From an uncultured Prevotella sp. (GTDB lineage: Bacteria; Bacteroidota; Bacteroidia; Bacteroidales; Bacteroidaceae): 46,673 nucleotides of DNA. Positions 1-7,367 of this stretch are shown here, piece by piece. Position 1 is the first letter of the stretch; every line of letters starts with the position of its first letter. The position numbers were made by a program, and so were the translations under genes. The stretch covers positions 1 to 46,673 of the forward strand of contig CAMVQS010000012.1 of the NCBI GenBank assembly GCA_947169685.1, written 5' to 3'. A model generated the notes under the pieces. The model did not search any database. It was not told the DNA's origin and saw only the letters and a program-made list of their open reading frames with translations.

Positions 1-161
1 CACGAGAACATGCTATTGAACGAAATATTGTAATTTCGCACCATAAAACAATAAAGTATCTTGGATTATGGGTTTTCCTAGGGCCTTCAACAGAAGATAC
101 GAGAAATATCAGTTCCACGCATTTTATATTACTAACATATTATTATTAAATATTACAGCTT

Positions 162-290
162 ATGAAAAAGAAGCAATTTTATGAGAAGCCCTCGATGAAG
201 GTCTTCGAGTTGAAACAACAGCCGCAGTTGCTGGCTGGTAGTAATGGTAGTGGCGATCTCCCCGCAATGGGCGATCCTGAAGACCTTTAG
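162..290 (+). CDS. Short MKKxxYxxP-type peptide, 42 aa
   Basis: Reading from ATG 162 gives a 42-residue peptide: MKKKQFYEKPSMKVFEL, then QLLAGS and an acidic, glycine-rich end (GDPEDL). Its layout (MKK, aromatic, P, a short beta-like stretch, LL plus small residues, acidic tail) matches a second peptide at 2492-2659. I recall short peptides of this form beside surface-protein genes in Prevotella and Bacteroides, but no function is known to me. It lies 27 bases upstream of the fimbrillin-like gene and is probably co-transcribed. There is no hydrophobic signal sequence, so it is likely cytoplasmic or a precursor peptide. Translation is supported by the family pattern only. Confidence 0.6.
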   Translation: MKKKQFYEKPSMKVFELKQQPQLLAGSNGSGDLPAMGDPEDL

Positions 291-317
291 TAATGAACCC
301 TTTAAACAGAAACGACA

Positions 318-1586
318 ATGAAAAAGAATAGCTTTCTTTGGGCTGCGCTGTCGATGACGGCCGCCCTCGTGATGACCGCCTGTTCAAACGATGACAACGC
401 TAACGAATCGCCCGTACAGCAGAGCACAGTAAAAACCATTCCTTATAGTGTAACCGTCAACGAAGGCGCAACAACCCGTGCAACAGTGGAAAGTGATAAT
501 AAGACACTTAAGTTCGCCGTTGGTGACAAGCTTTACATTAGCGGTACCGACATTCATGGTGTGCTCGACATCCAGGATGGTACGGGTACTACCTTCTCCA
601 CCTTCTCGGGCAGCCTGACCTATTCAGGAGAAGGTTCTCCCGCTGCTAATCTTGAGCTGACCGCTACGCTGGTGAGCGCACAGCAGAACGTTGGCACCGA
701 GGTATCTGTCGATGCAGCCGGAGCCGTAACGGTGAACTATCCCACAACATCCTACTGTGGCGACGTGGCCACTGCCGTACAGAAGTACAGCAACCTAACG
801 GGTACATCGACCTACGGCTTGAAGTCGTTTTCGCTCACCCAGCAGACCGCCTTCCTCAACTTCGTGATTACCTTTGAGGACGGCACCACCACTGGCACCG
901 GACTCTCTGCTGTAGTCAGCAACAACAGCGCAGCCATCTGCACTGCCAACGTTACTACCGTTACTGACAACGGTGTAAAAGCCAAGTTTGTGCTGCCCGT
1001 AGCCAAAGGCACAACGCTGAGCAGTGCCAACGTGAAGTTTGGCGATAAGGCCGCCATCAGCTTCGGCGCCAGCCAGACACTCGATGGCAAGGTGTATAAC
1101 GTGACGAAGACACAGGCCACTCCCACTCTTACCCTCACCAGCCCCAGCGTGGGACAGGTCATCGGCAGCGATGGTAAGAACTATGCTGCTGCCAGCGTGC
1201 CCTCGGGCGTGACCAAGGTAGCAATGATAGCCTACGTGTCTGGCTCCAACGGTCTCGCCATCGCCCTCGCCGACGAAGGCACGATGAAATGGGCGCCAGC
1301 AGTAACCACCGCTGCAGCTCATACGCCAGTATTCAGCAATGGCACATGGAAACTGCCCTCCAAGGACGATTGGGACAATATGATTACTGCAGCAGGCGGC
1401 TACACCGCCCTGCGCGACGGCTTCAGCAGCGTCGGCGGCTCTAACTTGTATTTGAACGACTACTGGTCAAGTACGGAGGTCGAGGGCAATCCCGACTACG
1501 CATGGACGTTCGCCTTTGTCCTTGGCGATTGGGTCTACACCTCTAAAGTCAGCAACTACCCAGTTCGTGCCTGCCTCGCTTTTTAA
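318..1586 (+). CDS. Fimbrillin-like lipoprotein with C-terminal C-type-lectin-like variable domain (DGR target type)
   Basis: 422 aa. An SPII signal ends at Cys22 (VMTAC), followed by an acidic/Asn linker and a region like the fimbrillin/Mfa-like family (TTRAT near 50, then FAVGDKLYISG), so the mature protein should be a surface lipoprotein. The last ~80 residues (LPSKDDWDNM... DYWSSTE... YAW... VRACLAF) match the C-type-lectin-like/DUF1566 fold used as the variable domain of DGR target proteins: the WSSTE and VRAxxAF motifs flank the residues that vary in such proteins. The gene is followed by tandem hairpins and a MutS-like accessory gene, as in DGR cassettes, but no RT is in the window. 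Family-level fimbrillin assignment is solid; DGR targeting is inferred from domain and context. Confidence 0.8.
   Translation: MKKNSFLWAALSMTAALVMTACSNDDNANESPVQQSTVKTIPYSVTVNEGATTRATVESDNKTLKFAVGDKLYISGTDIHGVLDIQDGTGTTFSTFSGSLTYSGEGSPAANLELTATLVSAQQNVGTEVSVDAAGAVTVNYPTTSYCGDVATAVQKYSNLTGTSTYGLKSFSLTQQTAFLNFVITFEDGTTTGTGLSAVVSNNSAAICTANVTTVTDNGVKAKFVLPVAKGTTLSSANVKFGDKAAISFGASQTLDGKVYNVTKTQATPTLTLTSPSVGQVIGSDGKNYAAASVPSGVTKVAMIAYVSGSNGLAIALADEGTMKWAPAVTTAAAHTPVFSNGTWKLPSKDDWDNMITAAGGYTALRDGFSSVGGSNLYLNDYWSSTEVEGNPDYAWTFAFVLGDWVYTSKVSNYPVRACLAF
1440..1583 (+). other. Candidate DGR variable region (VR)
   Basis: The 3' end of the lipoprotein gene encodes residues 375-422, with a WSSTE motif, an aromatic-rich stretch and a terminal VRACLAF, where DGR variable proteins carry adenine-templated substitutions. 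No template repeat (an A-rich near-copy) was found by eye elsewhere in the window, so the template would have to be remote or lost. The boundaries are approximate. Confidence 0.5.
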
Positions 1587-1618
1587 CCTATTTATCGATT
1601 TGGCAATTTATCTATTTT

Positions 1619-1656
1619 AGCCGCGACAGCGGCTTCAGATACCGCCATAAGGCGGT
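1619..1656 (+). promoter_or_regulatory. Tandem hairpins just downstream of the candidate VR
   Basis: Two perfect 6-bp hairpins lie 32 bases after the stop codon. AGCCGC-GACA-GCGGCT is at 1619-1634 and ACCGCC-ATAA-GGCGGT at 1641-1656. Neither has a T-tract, so they are poor terminators. The first loop, GACA, fits the GRNA tetraloop known for the DNA hairpin/cruciform that marks DGR target sites downstream of the VR in the Bordetella phage system. A role in target recognition is inference. Confidence 0.5.
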
Positions 1657-1684
1657 CGGCGAAAAATAATTTGAATAGGTTATT

Positions 1685-2008
1685 ATGACGGAAAAGGAAA
1701 TCCTGCAACAGCAGGAAAGCAATGGTCAAACCGCGTTTTACCTCATGGCCGTGGGCATGTTCTACCATGCCTACGGCTGTGGGGCTTTCGCCTTAAGTCG
1801 CGCCACTGGCTACCGTGTGCTTAGCAAGCATCGCAAGGGTGGAGACATTCTGACCTGCGGTTTCCCTGCCAACCAACTCGACATGGTGCTTCAGCGCATC
1901 CGTGATGCTGGCGGCGAGGTGGAACAGACGGCAGAGAAGACCTTCCTTTTCCGTGGACTCGACGGCCAATCCACTGCCACAGACTCGTTCACCATCGAAA
2001 TTGAATAA
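1685..2008 (+). CDS. MutS domain I-like small protein (DGR accessory MSL type)
   Basis: 107 aa. Residues ~15-75 (FYLMAVGMFYHAYGCGA, then ALSRATGYRVL, GGDILTCGFP and LDMVLQRIRDAGGEV) follow the pattern of the mismatch-binding domain I of MutS (FxxxGxFYExxxxDA... AGFPxxxLxxYLxxLxxxGxxVA), without the rest of MutS. Such stand-alone MutS-I-like proteins are known as accessory genes in DGR cassettes of Bacteroidota, where their role is unclear. The gene follows the candidate target gene by 98 bases on the same strand, separated by the tandem hairpins. No signal peptide is present, so it is cytoplasmic. A generic MutS-I protein unrelated to DGRs is the alternative. Confidence 0.65.
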   Translation: MTEKEILQQQESNGQTAFYLMAVGMFYHAYGCGAFALSRATGYRVLSKHRKGGDILTCGFPANQLDMVLQRIRDAGGEVEQTAEKTFLFRGLDGQSTATDSFTIEIE

Positions 2009-2076
2009 AGTGACACACGAGTGTCAGACCCTATCTGACTCGATGTGACTCAAAAGGTGAAAACACACCATCCCCA

Positions 2077-2106
2077 AGCCCGCCCCGCAAGGAGCGGGCT
2101 TTTTTC
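2077..2106 (+). terminator. Rho-independent terminator after the MutS-like gene
   Basis: AGCCCGC (2077-2083) pairs with GCGGGCT (2094-2100) around an inner CC/GG and a GCAA loop, followed by TTTTTTC. It closes the fimbrillin/MutS-like unit. Two weaker hairpins precede it (TGACAC/GTGTCA at 2011-2026 and GTCAGA/TCTGAC at 2023-2039, mutually exclusive). The putative group II intron fragment begins three bases past the T-tract. Confidence 0.8.
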
Positions 2107-2108
2107 TT

Positions 2109-2180
2109 GTTCGCCCGACATGGGCATAATCTAACGGGTGCAAGTCCCGAGCGCAGCCTAATAGCGGCAAGCGCACAGCC
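2109..2180 (+). mobile_element. Probable 5' fragment of a group II intron
   Basis: From GTTCGCCCGACATGGGC through GGGTGCAAGTCCCGAGC the sequence resembles the 5' end of bacterial group II intron ribozymes (GTGYG-like start, then the conserved GGTGCAAGTCCC segment of domain I). The similarity stops near 2180, where an unrelated protein-coding stretch begins, so the intron is truncated; no intron-encoded protein follows. The position directly behind a terminator matches the insertion habit of class C group II introns. The assignment is from remembered consensus only. Confidence 0.5.
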
Positions 2181-2486
2181 GACGACAAGAGCATCCTGTT
2201 CCTGGGCGACAACAATACGCTCTACTACTCGACCGAGAATCGCAACATCCGCTCGTGCCGCGCCTACTTCTCAGTGCCCTACATCAAGCAGAACGCCGGC
2301 GTCAAGGCCCGCGCCTTCCGCCTGGACTTCGGCGATGAAGAAGCCACAGGCATTCTTGAAGTCTCTGCCGATTCAATAGAAATGACGGACGATGCATGGT
2401 ATTCGCTCGACGGTGTGCGCCTGAGCGGAAAGCCTACACAACGCGGTATATATATCAATAACGGAAATAAGGTCGTAATTCAGTGA
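2181..2486 (+). pseudogene. 3' stump of a secreted/surface protein gene
   Basis: An open frame continues from the intron-like junction to TGA 2484-2486. It encodes DDKSILFLGDNNTLYY, then a domain with AYFSVPYIKQNAG and a typical Prevotella C-terminal tail (WYSLDGVRLSG...GIYINNGNKVVIQ). This tail type ends large secreted proteins in this group (compare the C10 and CotH proteins in this window). No start codon or signal peptide belongs to it, so it is the broken 3' end of a larger gene whose 5' part was lost when the intron/DGR segment arrived. An ATG at 2274 could give a 70-aa product but is probably not meaningful. Confidence 0.65.
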
Positions 2487-2491
2487 AAGAT

Positions 2492-2659
2492 ATGAAAAAG
2501 AATTATATGAAGCCCGTCATGTGCGTTGTAGCACTACAGCATAAGACGCATCTGCTGATAGTCAGCGAGACAAGTAGCATCAGCTCCACCGGCCTCGACA
2601 GCGGCGAGGAGATTGGCGTAAGCGATCAGGGCGGCGGCAGCGATATCTGGGACAGATAA
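2492..2659 (+). CDS. Short MKKxYxxP-type peptide, 55 aa
   Basis: ATG 2492, five bases after the stop of the surface-protein stump, opens a 55-residue peptide: MKKNYMKPVMCVVALQH, then LLIVSE, a Ser/Gly-rich middle and the end GGGSDIWDR. It shares the MKKxYxxP...LL...S...acidic-tail layout with the peptide at 162-290, so both are members of one short-peptide family. Sitting directly behind a large surface-protein gene is where I would expect such peptides. Function is unknown. With no hydrophobic signal sequence and a Gly/Ser-rich tail it could be a precursor that is modified, but no modification enzyme is nearby. Confidence 0.6.
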   Translation: MKKNYMKPVMCVVALQHKTHLLIVSETSSISSTGLDSGEEIGVSDQGGGSDIWDR

Positions 2660-3245
2660 TCGCAATCACGGGGACAGGTTTTGATTGAGTTTCGGAATTC
2701 ACATCAAACAACCTGTCCCCATTGATTCGACGCATCGCAGTCTCTGAGCACCCCGCAACGCTGCTGCGTTTTTTTCGGGAAAATATACGCCAGATTGGAA
2801 TAAATTGAGTAATTTTGCCCCATAAAAGGCAAGCGGCAAAGCCGAGCGCATTGAGCAATTTGTAGCAGAACGTGGAATTGAGTACGGTCTCCAAATCGTA
2901 ACCTTGTTTTTCCTCAAATTCCCAAACTACCTTTATTTAAAGAAATCCTGCGAATTCTCACAAAGTTACGAAAAGATTTTGAAATAAGATGGGAAATAAA
3001 GAAAAATATTATTTACTGATGGGCTAATTACTCGAAACGACAGCGACAGGAACCTGTTCGATGGGAGTTGAAGCCCCATGACCTATAGATTTCTCTTCCT
3101 TTTTCCGCCCGTTCATAGTGACAAAGGTACGATTAAGCGAGGAGAAAACCAAAAGAATTTAGAGTTTTCTCGAGCGTGAGTACCTAAGACCGCAGGTCAA
3201 AGGTACAACTTTTTCGGCATGTGTGTAATAATTTGTAATGATTTA
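2660..3245. other. Intergenic stretch with hairpins; no gene recognised
   Basis: No convincing gene. A long imperfect inverted repeat at 2670-2720 (GGGGACAGGTT ... AACCTGTCCCC) could end transcription from the left. A second small hairpin (AACGC-TGCT-GCGTT plus T-tract) lies near 2757-2775. The stretch 2830-2995 reads open on the plus strand (AERIEQFVAERGIEYGLQ...) without a start codon and may be a gene scrap. At 3138-3178 the arms CGAGGAGAAAAC / GTTTTCTCGAG form another imperfect hairpin. Confidence 0.5.
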
Positions 3246-3277
3246 TTTGCAGGGAAAGAGCGAAAGAACTACTTTTG
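3246..3277 (+). promoter_or_regulatory. Bacteroidota-type promoter of the TPR/TonB/regulator operon
   Basis: TTTG (3246-3249) and TACTTTTG (3270-3277) are separated by 20 bases, matching the -33/-7 elements of the Bacteroidota housekeeping sigma factor. Transcription would begin about 15 bases before ATG 3300. Confidence 0.7.
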
Positions 3278-3299
3278 CAGCAGAAAAAACGCAACGATT

Positions 3300-4523
3300 A
3301 TGCAAATAAGAAAAATCATTCTACTCGCGACGCTCTGCCTGACTGGGATTTGTACCATACAGGCACAGAAGACGGTTGTATCAAAGAAACACCCGATAAC
3401 ACTTGAACAGCCGACGGCCTTAGTAGTACAAGGCGACCTCATCGCTCTTGGCGACAGCTGTATGGAGCTGTACGACACCCACGCAGCACTGGCCTATTAC
3501 CAACAAGCATACAAGGAAAAACAGACATACGAGACACGCCAGAAACTGGCCAACTGCCTCTATCAGCGCTGCGACTATAAGCAATGTATCAGCCTGCTGG
3601 CTGACATACCCGCCACCAGCATGACGCACGACGCCCTGCGCCAGCTGTTCTTCAGCTACGGCTACCTGAAGGAGAACAAGCAATTGGTGACCTGTGGACA
3701 AAACCTGCTTAAACGATTCCCCATGGATGCCGAAGTGCTGGCCCGTCTGTGCACCGTGCTCTGCGATCAGGACAAGGCTGGCGAGGCCGTCATTCTCGCC
3801 CGCGACTATTGCCAGCGTGATTCCACCAACCTGCTCATCAACCGCACACTGGCCAATGCCCTCTATCTTGACCGTCAGTTCCGTCCTGCCATCGAGCAGT
3901 ATCACAAGCTGCTGGCCGTGGGCGACACCACCTATCTGGCACTCTACTCTATGGGTATGGCCTATGACTATTTAGGCGACAAGCAGCAAGCATACAACTA
4001 CCTGCTACGTGCCAACAACTTCAGTAAGCCACAGCGTGCCGGCTGTCTCTATCGGCTCGGCATGATCTGCGTGGAACTGAAACAGTATGACGAAGGGTTG
4101 CGCTATCTCTTCAACGCGGAAGACAAGCTGCTGCCTGACAAAACAATCATGAAGCTCATCCACGACCACAAGGCAAAAGCCTTTTACGGAACGGAAAAAT
4201 ATGTCTTTGCCATCGAAGAATGGAAGAAAGCCCGCCAGTACGACGGCACGTCGCTGGCCTACATCTATAACATTGCTGCCGCCAATGTTGCATTTTATGA
4301 ACAGATGAAGGCAAAAACACCTGACTACGACAAGCAGTGGGGCGATGCCTTGCCCTACCCCGTTCAGGAAGCGGTCAACTACTACGGATTGTTTCTCGAA
4401 ATGGCAACAGACAATGGCCATGAAATGACCGACGAACTGCGTCAGATGATCAGCGAAGCGCATAAATACTTAGAATTGTACAAAACCAATAATAGTCCGG
4501 ACAACCAACAAGTCAAACCCTAA
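3300..4523 (+). CDS. Secreted tetratricopeptide-repeat protein
   Basis: 407 aa from ATG 3300. I prefer this to the ATG at 3219 because the promoter lies between them and a signal peptide (MQIRKIILLATLCLTGI... IQAQ) starts here. The mature protein starts with KTVVSKKHP and then consists of TPR-like helix pairs (e.g. AALAYYQQAYKEKQTYETR, YLALYSMGMAYDYLGDKQQA, GCLYRLGMICVELKQYDEGL), suggesting a periplasmic scaffold. It is the first gene of a three-gene operon: the TonB-C protein starts 12 bases downstream and carries an almost identical mature start (KTVVSKKKP). The role is probably periplasmic protein binding in an envelope signalling or transport unit; the ligand is unknown. Confidence 0.75.
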   Translation: MQIRKIILLATLCLTGICTIQAQKTVVSKKHPITLEQPTALVVQGDLIALGDSCMELYDTHAALAYYQQAYKEKQTYETRQKLANCLYQRCDYKQCISLLADIPATSMTHDALRQLFFSYGYLKENKQLVTCGQNLLKRFPMDAEVLARLCTVLCDQDKAGEAVILARDYCQRDSTNLLINRTLANALYLDRQFRPAIEQYHKLLAVGDTTYLALYSMGMAYDYLGDKQQAYNYLLRANNFSKPQRAGCLYRLGMICVELKQYDEGLRYLFNAEDKLLPDKTIMKLIHDHKAKAFYGTEKYVFAIEEWKKARQYDGTSLAYIYNIAAANVAFYEQMKAKTPDYDKQWGDALPYPVQEAVNYYGLFLEMATDNGHEMTDELRQMISEAHKYLELYKTNNSPDNQQVKP

Positions 4524-4535
4524 AATGAAAAAGCA

Positions 4536-4952
4536 ATGAACAAGAAAAAAATCATCCTATTGTCACTCGTGGCCATGCTGGGACTGACTACCATTTCGGC
4601 CCAAAAGACCGTCGTATCTAAGAAGAAACCCGTGGAGCGCGTACTCGACACTTGCGAACAGATGCCTCAGTTCGGCGAGAACAACTCCGAGTTGGCAAAG
4701 TTTCTCATGGAGAACGTCACATATCCGAAAGACGCTGCCAAGAACAAGATTCAGGGAAGAGTCCTCGTGGAGTTCATCGTAGATAAGGAGGGAAACATCA
4801 AAGACCCCACAATCCTGCAAAGCGCCTACCCCTCACTGGACGCTGAGGCCCTGCGTGTGGTGAAGCTGATGCCACGATGGACGCCCGGACGCGACAAAGG
4901 ACAACCCGTCAACGTGAAATTTGCCGTGCCCATCGTCTTCAAACTCAACTAA
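4536..4952 (+). CDS. Periplasmic TonB C-terminal domain protein
   Basis: 138 aa. A cleavable signal peptide (to ISAQ, ~23) is followed by KTVVSKKKP and a TonB C-terminal domain over residues ~45-138: YPKDAAKNKIQGRVLVEF, DKEGNIKDPTILQSAYPSLD, ALRVVKLMPRWTPG and VKFAVPIVFKL. Real TonB has an N-terminal membrane anchor and a proline-rich spacer; both are missing, so this is a soluble periplasmic TonB-C protein, common in Bacteroidota. It may bind TonB boxes or partner with the TPR protein upstream. The next gene starts on the base after its stop, so translation is probably coupled. Confidence 0.85.
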   Translation: MNKKKIILLSLVAMLGLTTISAQKTVVSKKKPVERVLDTCEQMPQFGENNSELAKFLMENVTYPKDAAKNKIQGRVLVEFIVDKEGNIKDPTILQSAYPSLDAEALRVVKLMPRWTPGRDKGQPVNVKFAVPIVFKLN

Positions 4953-6458
4953 ATGAGACAACTCATTATATTTCTCTCTCTCGTCATTGCGGGATGTTCA
5001 GCCGAGCACTCCCGCAATGCAACGTTGCTGAAGGCTGAGCAACTGATGAGCCAACACCCCGACTCTGCCATCAACCTGCTGGCTGCCATCAACACGGACA
5101 GCCTGACGACGGAAGCAGACAGCGCCTACTACGGGTTACTGTTCACAGAGGCAGTCCACGCGGGCGGCATCGTCATGGGCGACGACTCACTCATTGCCCG
5201 CAGTCATACCTATTATAGACACCACAACGAAGCGTTACTGATACGCTCCGAGCTGCAGCACGGCATCGCACTTTACAACTTGCAGCGCACCCAGGAGGCC
5301 ATTACGCTACTAAAACAGGTCGAGCAGCAGGCAGACGACACCGATGACCATGTACGTTTCCTGCTCTACAGCGTGCTGGGCGACGTGAACGACAATGCCA
5401 ACAACAACGCCGCCACGCTCCATTATTACCACATGGCACTCGACGTAGCCCGACAAATGGAAGACACGGAGCGACAGGTACGGACCATGAACAACCTGAC
5501 CACGACCTTCGAAACGATGGGGCAGATGGACAGCGCCGCTTACTACATCGACTGCTGCCGCCCCCTGTTGGCAAACACCAGCAGAGAAGTCCGCTCTACG
5601 GCACTCATCAACGAAGCCGGCTACCGGCTCCACCAAGGCGAACGCCAACAGGCCAAACAACTGCTGCAACAGGCCATGCAGCTCATGCCACTGGACAAGG
5701 GCTACATGCTACAGGCCAACATCTTTGCCAGCGAAGGACAGGAAGAAACAGCCGTCGGCATGTGGAACATCGCTCGCAGCAGTTTTGTTCCTGACGTACG
5801 CATCGGTGCCCTGCGCTCACTCATCCACTACCACGAAACGCACAACAACCCAGAACAGGCCCTTGCACTCAGCAAAGAGCTGAACAACTACTACAACGAG
5901 CTATACAAGCAGACAGACGCAGCAGCCGTCATCGACATACAGGCACAGTTCGACCGCAACTCGCAGCAGCGAAGCGCCATGCGTACCACGATTTGGCTAC
6001 TGGCAGTCATTGTCCTGCTACTGGCTTGCACCCTCGGAGCCGTGCTCTACCATCGTCGGCACATAGCCTGTCTGCACAGGGAGATTGACGAGCTGAACCA
6101 GCGTTACCTGTCGTGGCACATCGACGAAGAACTGCTCTCCGCCCCACCCGTTAACCGGCTGCACCGTCTGGCAGACCGCGGACAAGCTGCCACCAGCGAC
6201 GACTGGGCACAACTGCAGCAGCTGCTGCGCCAGCAGGCACCCGACTTCCTAGCCCGTCTCAATGCCGCTGCCTCGCTCACGCCCAAGGAGCAGAACGTCT
6301 GTCTGCTCATCCGCCTGCGCTTCATTCCTTCTGAACTGGCCGTGCTGACCGGCACCTCGCCACAAACCATTACCAACATGCGCGTACGCCTGCTGCAAAA
6401 GCTGTTCCACACAAAAGGAGGTGCCCGTGACTTCGATGCCCGAATGCAGGAAATGTAA
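4953..6458 (+). CDS. Membrane-anchored TPR regulator with C-terminal LuxR-like HTH
   Basis: 501 aa. The N-terminus has a lipobox-like signal (VIAGC, Cys15), then TPR-like repeats over ~25-310, a transmembrane helix at ~345-365 (IWLLAVIVLLLACTLGAVLY), a short coiled region and a C-terminal helix-turn-helix (LTPKEQNVCLLIRL..., SELAVLTGTSPQTITNMRVR). This TPR-TM-HTH layout is a recurring Bacteroidota one-component regulator: sensing in the periplasm, DNA binding in the cytoplasm. The HTH resembles LuxR/GerE type. It follows the TonB-C gene with no spacer, so the operon pairs two periplasmic proteins with a regulator that may sense them. Whether Cys15 is lipidated in a protein that also has a TM helix is uncertain. 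Confidence 0.75.
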   Translation: MRQLIIFLSLVIAGCSAEHSRNATLLKAEQLMSQHPDSAINLLAAINTDSLTTEADSAYYGLLFTEAVHAGGIVMGDDSLIARSHTYYRHHNEALLIRSELQHGIALYNLQRTQEAITLLKQVEQQADDTDDHVRFLLYSVLGDVNDNANNNAATLHYYHMALDVARQMEDTERQVRTMNNLTTTFETMGQMDSAAYYIDCCRPLLANTSREVRSTALINEAGYRLHQGERQQAKQLLQQAMQLMPLDKGYMLQANIFASEGQEETAVGMWNIARSSFVPDVRIGALRSLIHYHETHNNPEQALALSKELNNYYNELYKQTDAAAVIDIQAQFDRNSQQRSAMRTTIWLLAVIVLLLACTLGAVLYHRRHIACLHREIDELNQRYLSWHIDEELLSAPPVNRLHRLADRGQAATSDDWAQLQQLLRQQAPDFLARLNAAASLTPKEQNVCLLIRLRFIPSELAVLTGTSPQTITNMRVRLLQKLFHTKGGARDFDARMQEM

Positions 6459-6475
6459 AAATTATGCGTCTTTTC

Positions 6476-6593
6476 TTTGGCGTTTTGCATATTTATTCAT
6501 ACCTTTGACGCAAGCGTCGAAGGTACTTTCGTTCGAAAATGAAAAGAAAAATGCATTTTCCTTTTGCATTTTGCTCACTTATTCGTACCTTTG
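6476..6593 (+). repeat. Dispersed 93-bp promoter repeat, copy A (with an extra upstream promoter)
   Basis: 6501-6593 matches 10870-10962 almost base for base (about 10 differences, no indels). It begins with a near-perfect inverted repeat (ACCTTTGACGC / GCGTCGAAGGT) and ends with a complete promoter: TTTG 6563-6566, 19-base gap, TACCTTTG 6586-6593. In this copy a second promoter, TTTG 6476-6479 plus TACCTTTG 6500-6507 (20-base gap), overlaps the inverted repeat. It drives the MBL hydrolase operon. Confidence 0.75.
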
Positions 6594-6617
6594 TCGCCCA
6601 TTAAACCCCAAAGAAAG

Positions 6618-7352
6618 ATGAAAAAAATATTAACCAGCCTCCTGTTGGTACTGACTGTGACAGCAGTCTGCGCCCAGGCACGTAAGACCGATACGTTCCA
6701 GACGAAGTCGGGTAAGACCGTAACCATCACGTGCATTAAGCACGCCAGTCTTGAAATCAACTACAACGGCACGGAGATTCAGGTAGATCCCGTGCACGAC
6801 ATGGTGAAGCCCATCACGAACTACTATGACTTCCCCAAGGCGAACATCATCCTGATTACCCATCAGCATCAGGACCACTTTGACCGCGAGGCCATTGCTG
6901 CCATCCGCACGTCGGCCACCGCCATCTACGAGCCCATGAGCGTGTATAACCTGTGGTTCAACGGACTGGCAATGGCCAATGGCGACAAAATCACTTATGC
7001 TGACGACATCACGATTGAGGCTGTGCCGGCCTATAACACGACGGAAGGACGCGAGCAGTTCCACCCCAAAGGACGCGACAACGGCTACATCCTCACGCTC
7101 GACGGCCTGCGCATCTACATTGCTGGCGATACGGAGGACATTCCCGAGATGGCAGACATCAAGGACATTGACGTAGCCTTCCTGCCCTGCAACCAGCCCT
7201 ACACCATGACGGTCAGTCAGCTCGTGAAGGCAGCCAAACTCATCAAGCCGCGTGTGCTGTTCCCCTACCACTACGGTGAGACGACCATCGCCCAGGTAAG
7301 CATGATGCTTGGCGGTTCAGGCATTGACGTAAGAATCCGAAATTATCAATAA
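6618..7352 (+). CDS. Secreted metallo-beta-lactamase-fold hydrolase
   Basis: 244 aa from ATG 6618; the longer reading from 6564 would start inside the promoter repeat. A signal peptide ends near residue 20 (VCAQ). The MBL metal motif HQHQDH (82-87) is intact, followed by YIAGDTED (the second metal Asp) and LFPYHYGET (final His). The protein resembles the UPF0173/lactonase-like branch that has a single compact MBL domain. It probably acts in the periplasm on an ester, lactone or phosphoester; the substrate cannot be named. It leads an operon with a porin (15 bases on) and a sodium:solute symporter, suggesting that the released product is taken up. Confidence 0.8.
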   Translation: MKKILTSLLLVLTVTAVCAQARKTDTFQTKSGKTVTITCIKHASLEINYNGTEIQVDPVHDMVKPITNYYDFPKANIILITHQHQDHFDREAIAAIRTSATAIYEPMSVYNLWFNGLAMANGDKITYADDITIEAVPAYNTTEGREQFHPKGRDNGYILTLDGLRIYIAGDTEDIPEMADIKDIDVAFLPCNQPYTMTVSQLVKAAKLIKPRVLFPYHYGETTIAQVSMMLGGSGIDVRIRNYQ

Positions 7353-7367
7353 ATAATTAACACAAAA

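Noticed and set aside
1587..2108. Possible DGR template repeat downstream of the MutS-like gene
   Set aside because: No stretch resembling 1440-1583 with added adenines was found; the region holds hairpins and a terminator only.
2107..2379. Open frame of 90 aa across the intron-like fragment
   Set aside because: It is rich in Ser/Arg/Thr of the kind seen in shadow frames, crosses the recombination junction, and competes with the frame that encodes a recognisable C-terminal tail.
2580..2917. Minus-strand open frames of 72-104 aa in the gap after the second short peptide
   Set aside because: No family, no promoter in front, and they run through hairpins; the stretch is better read as non-coding with scraps.
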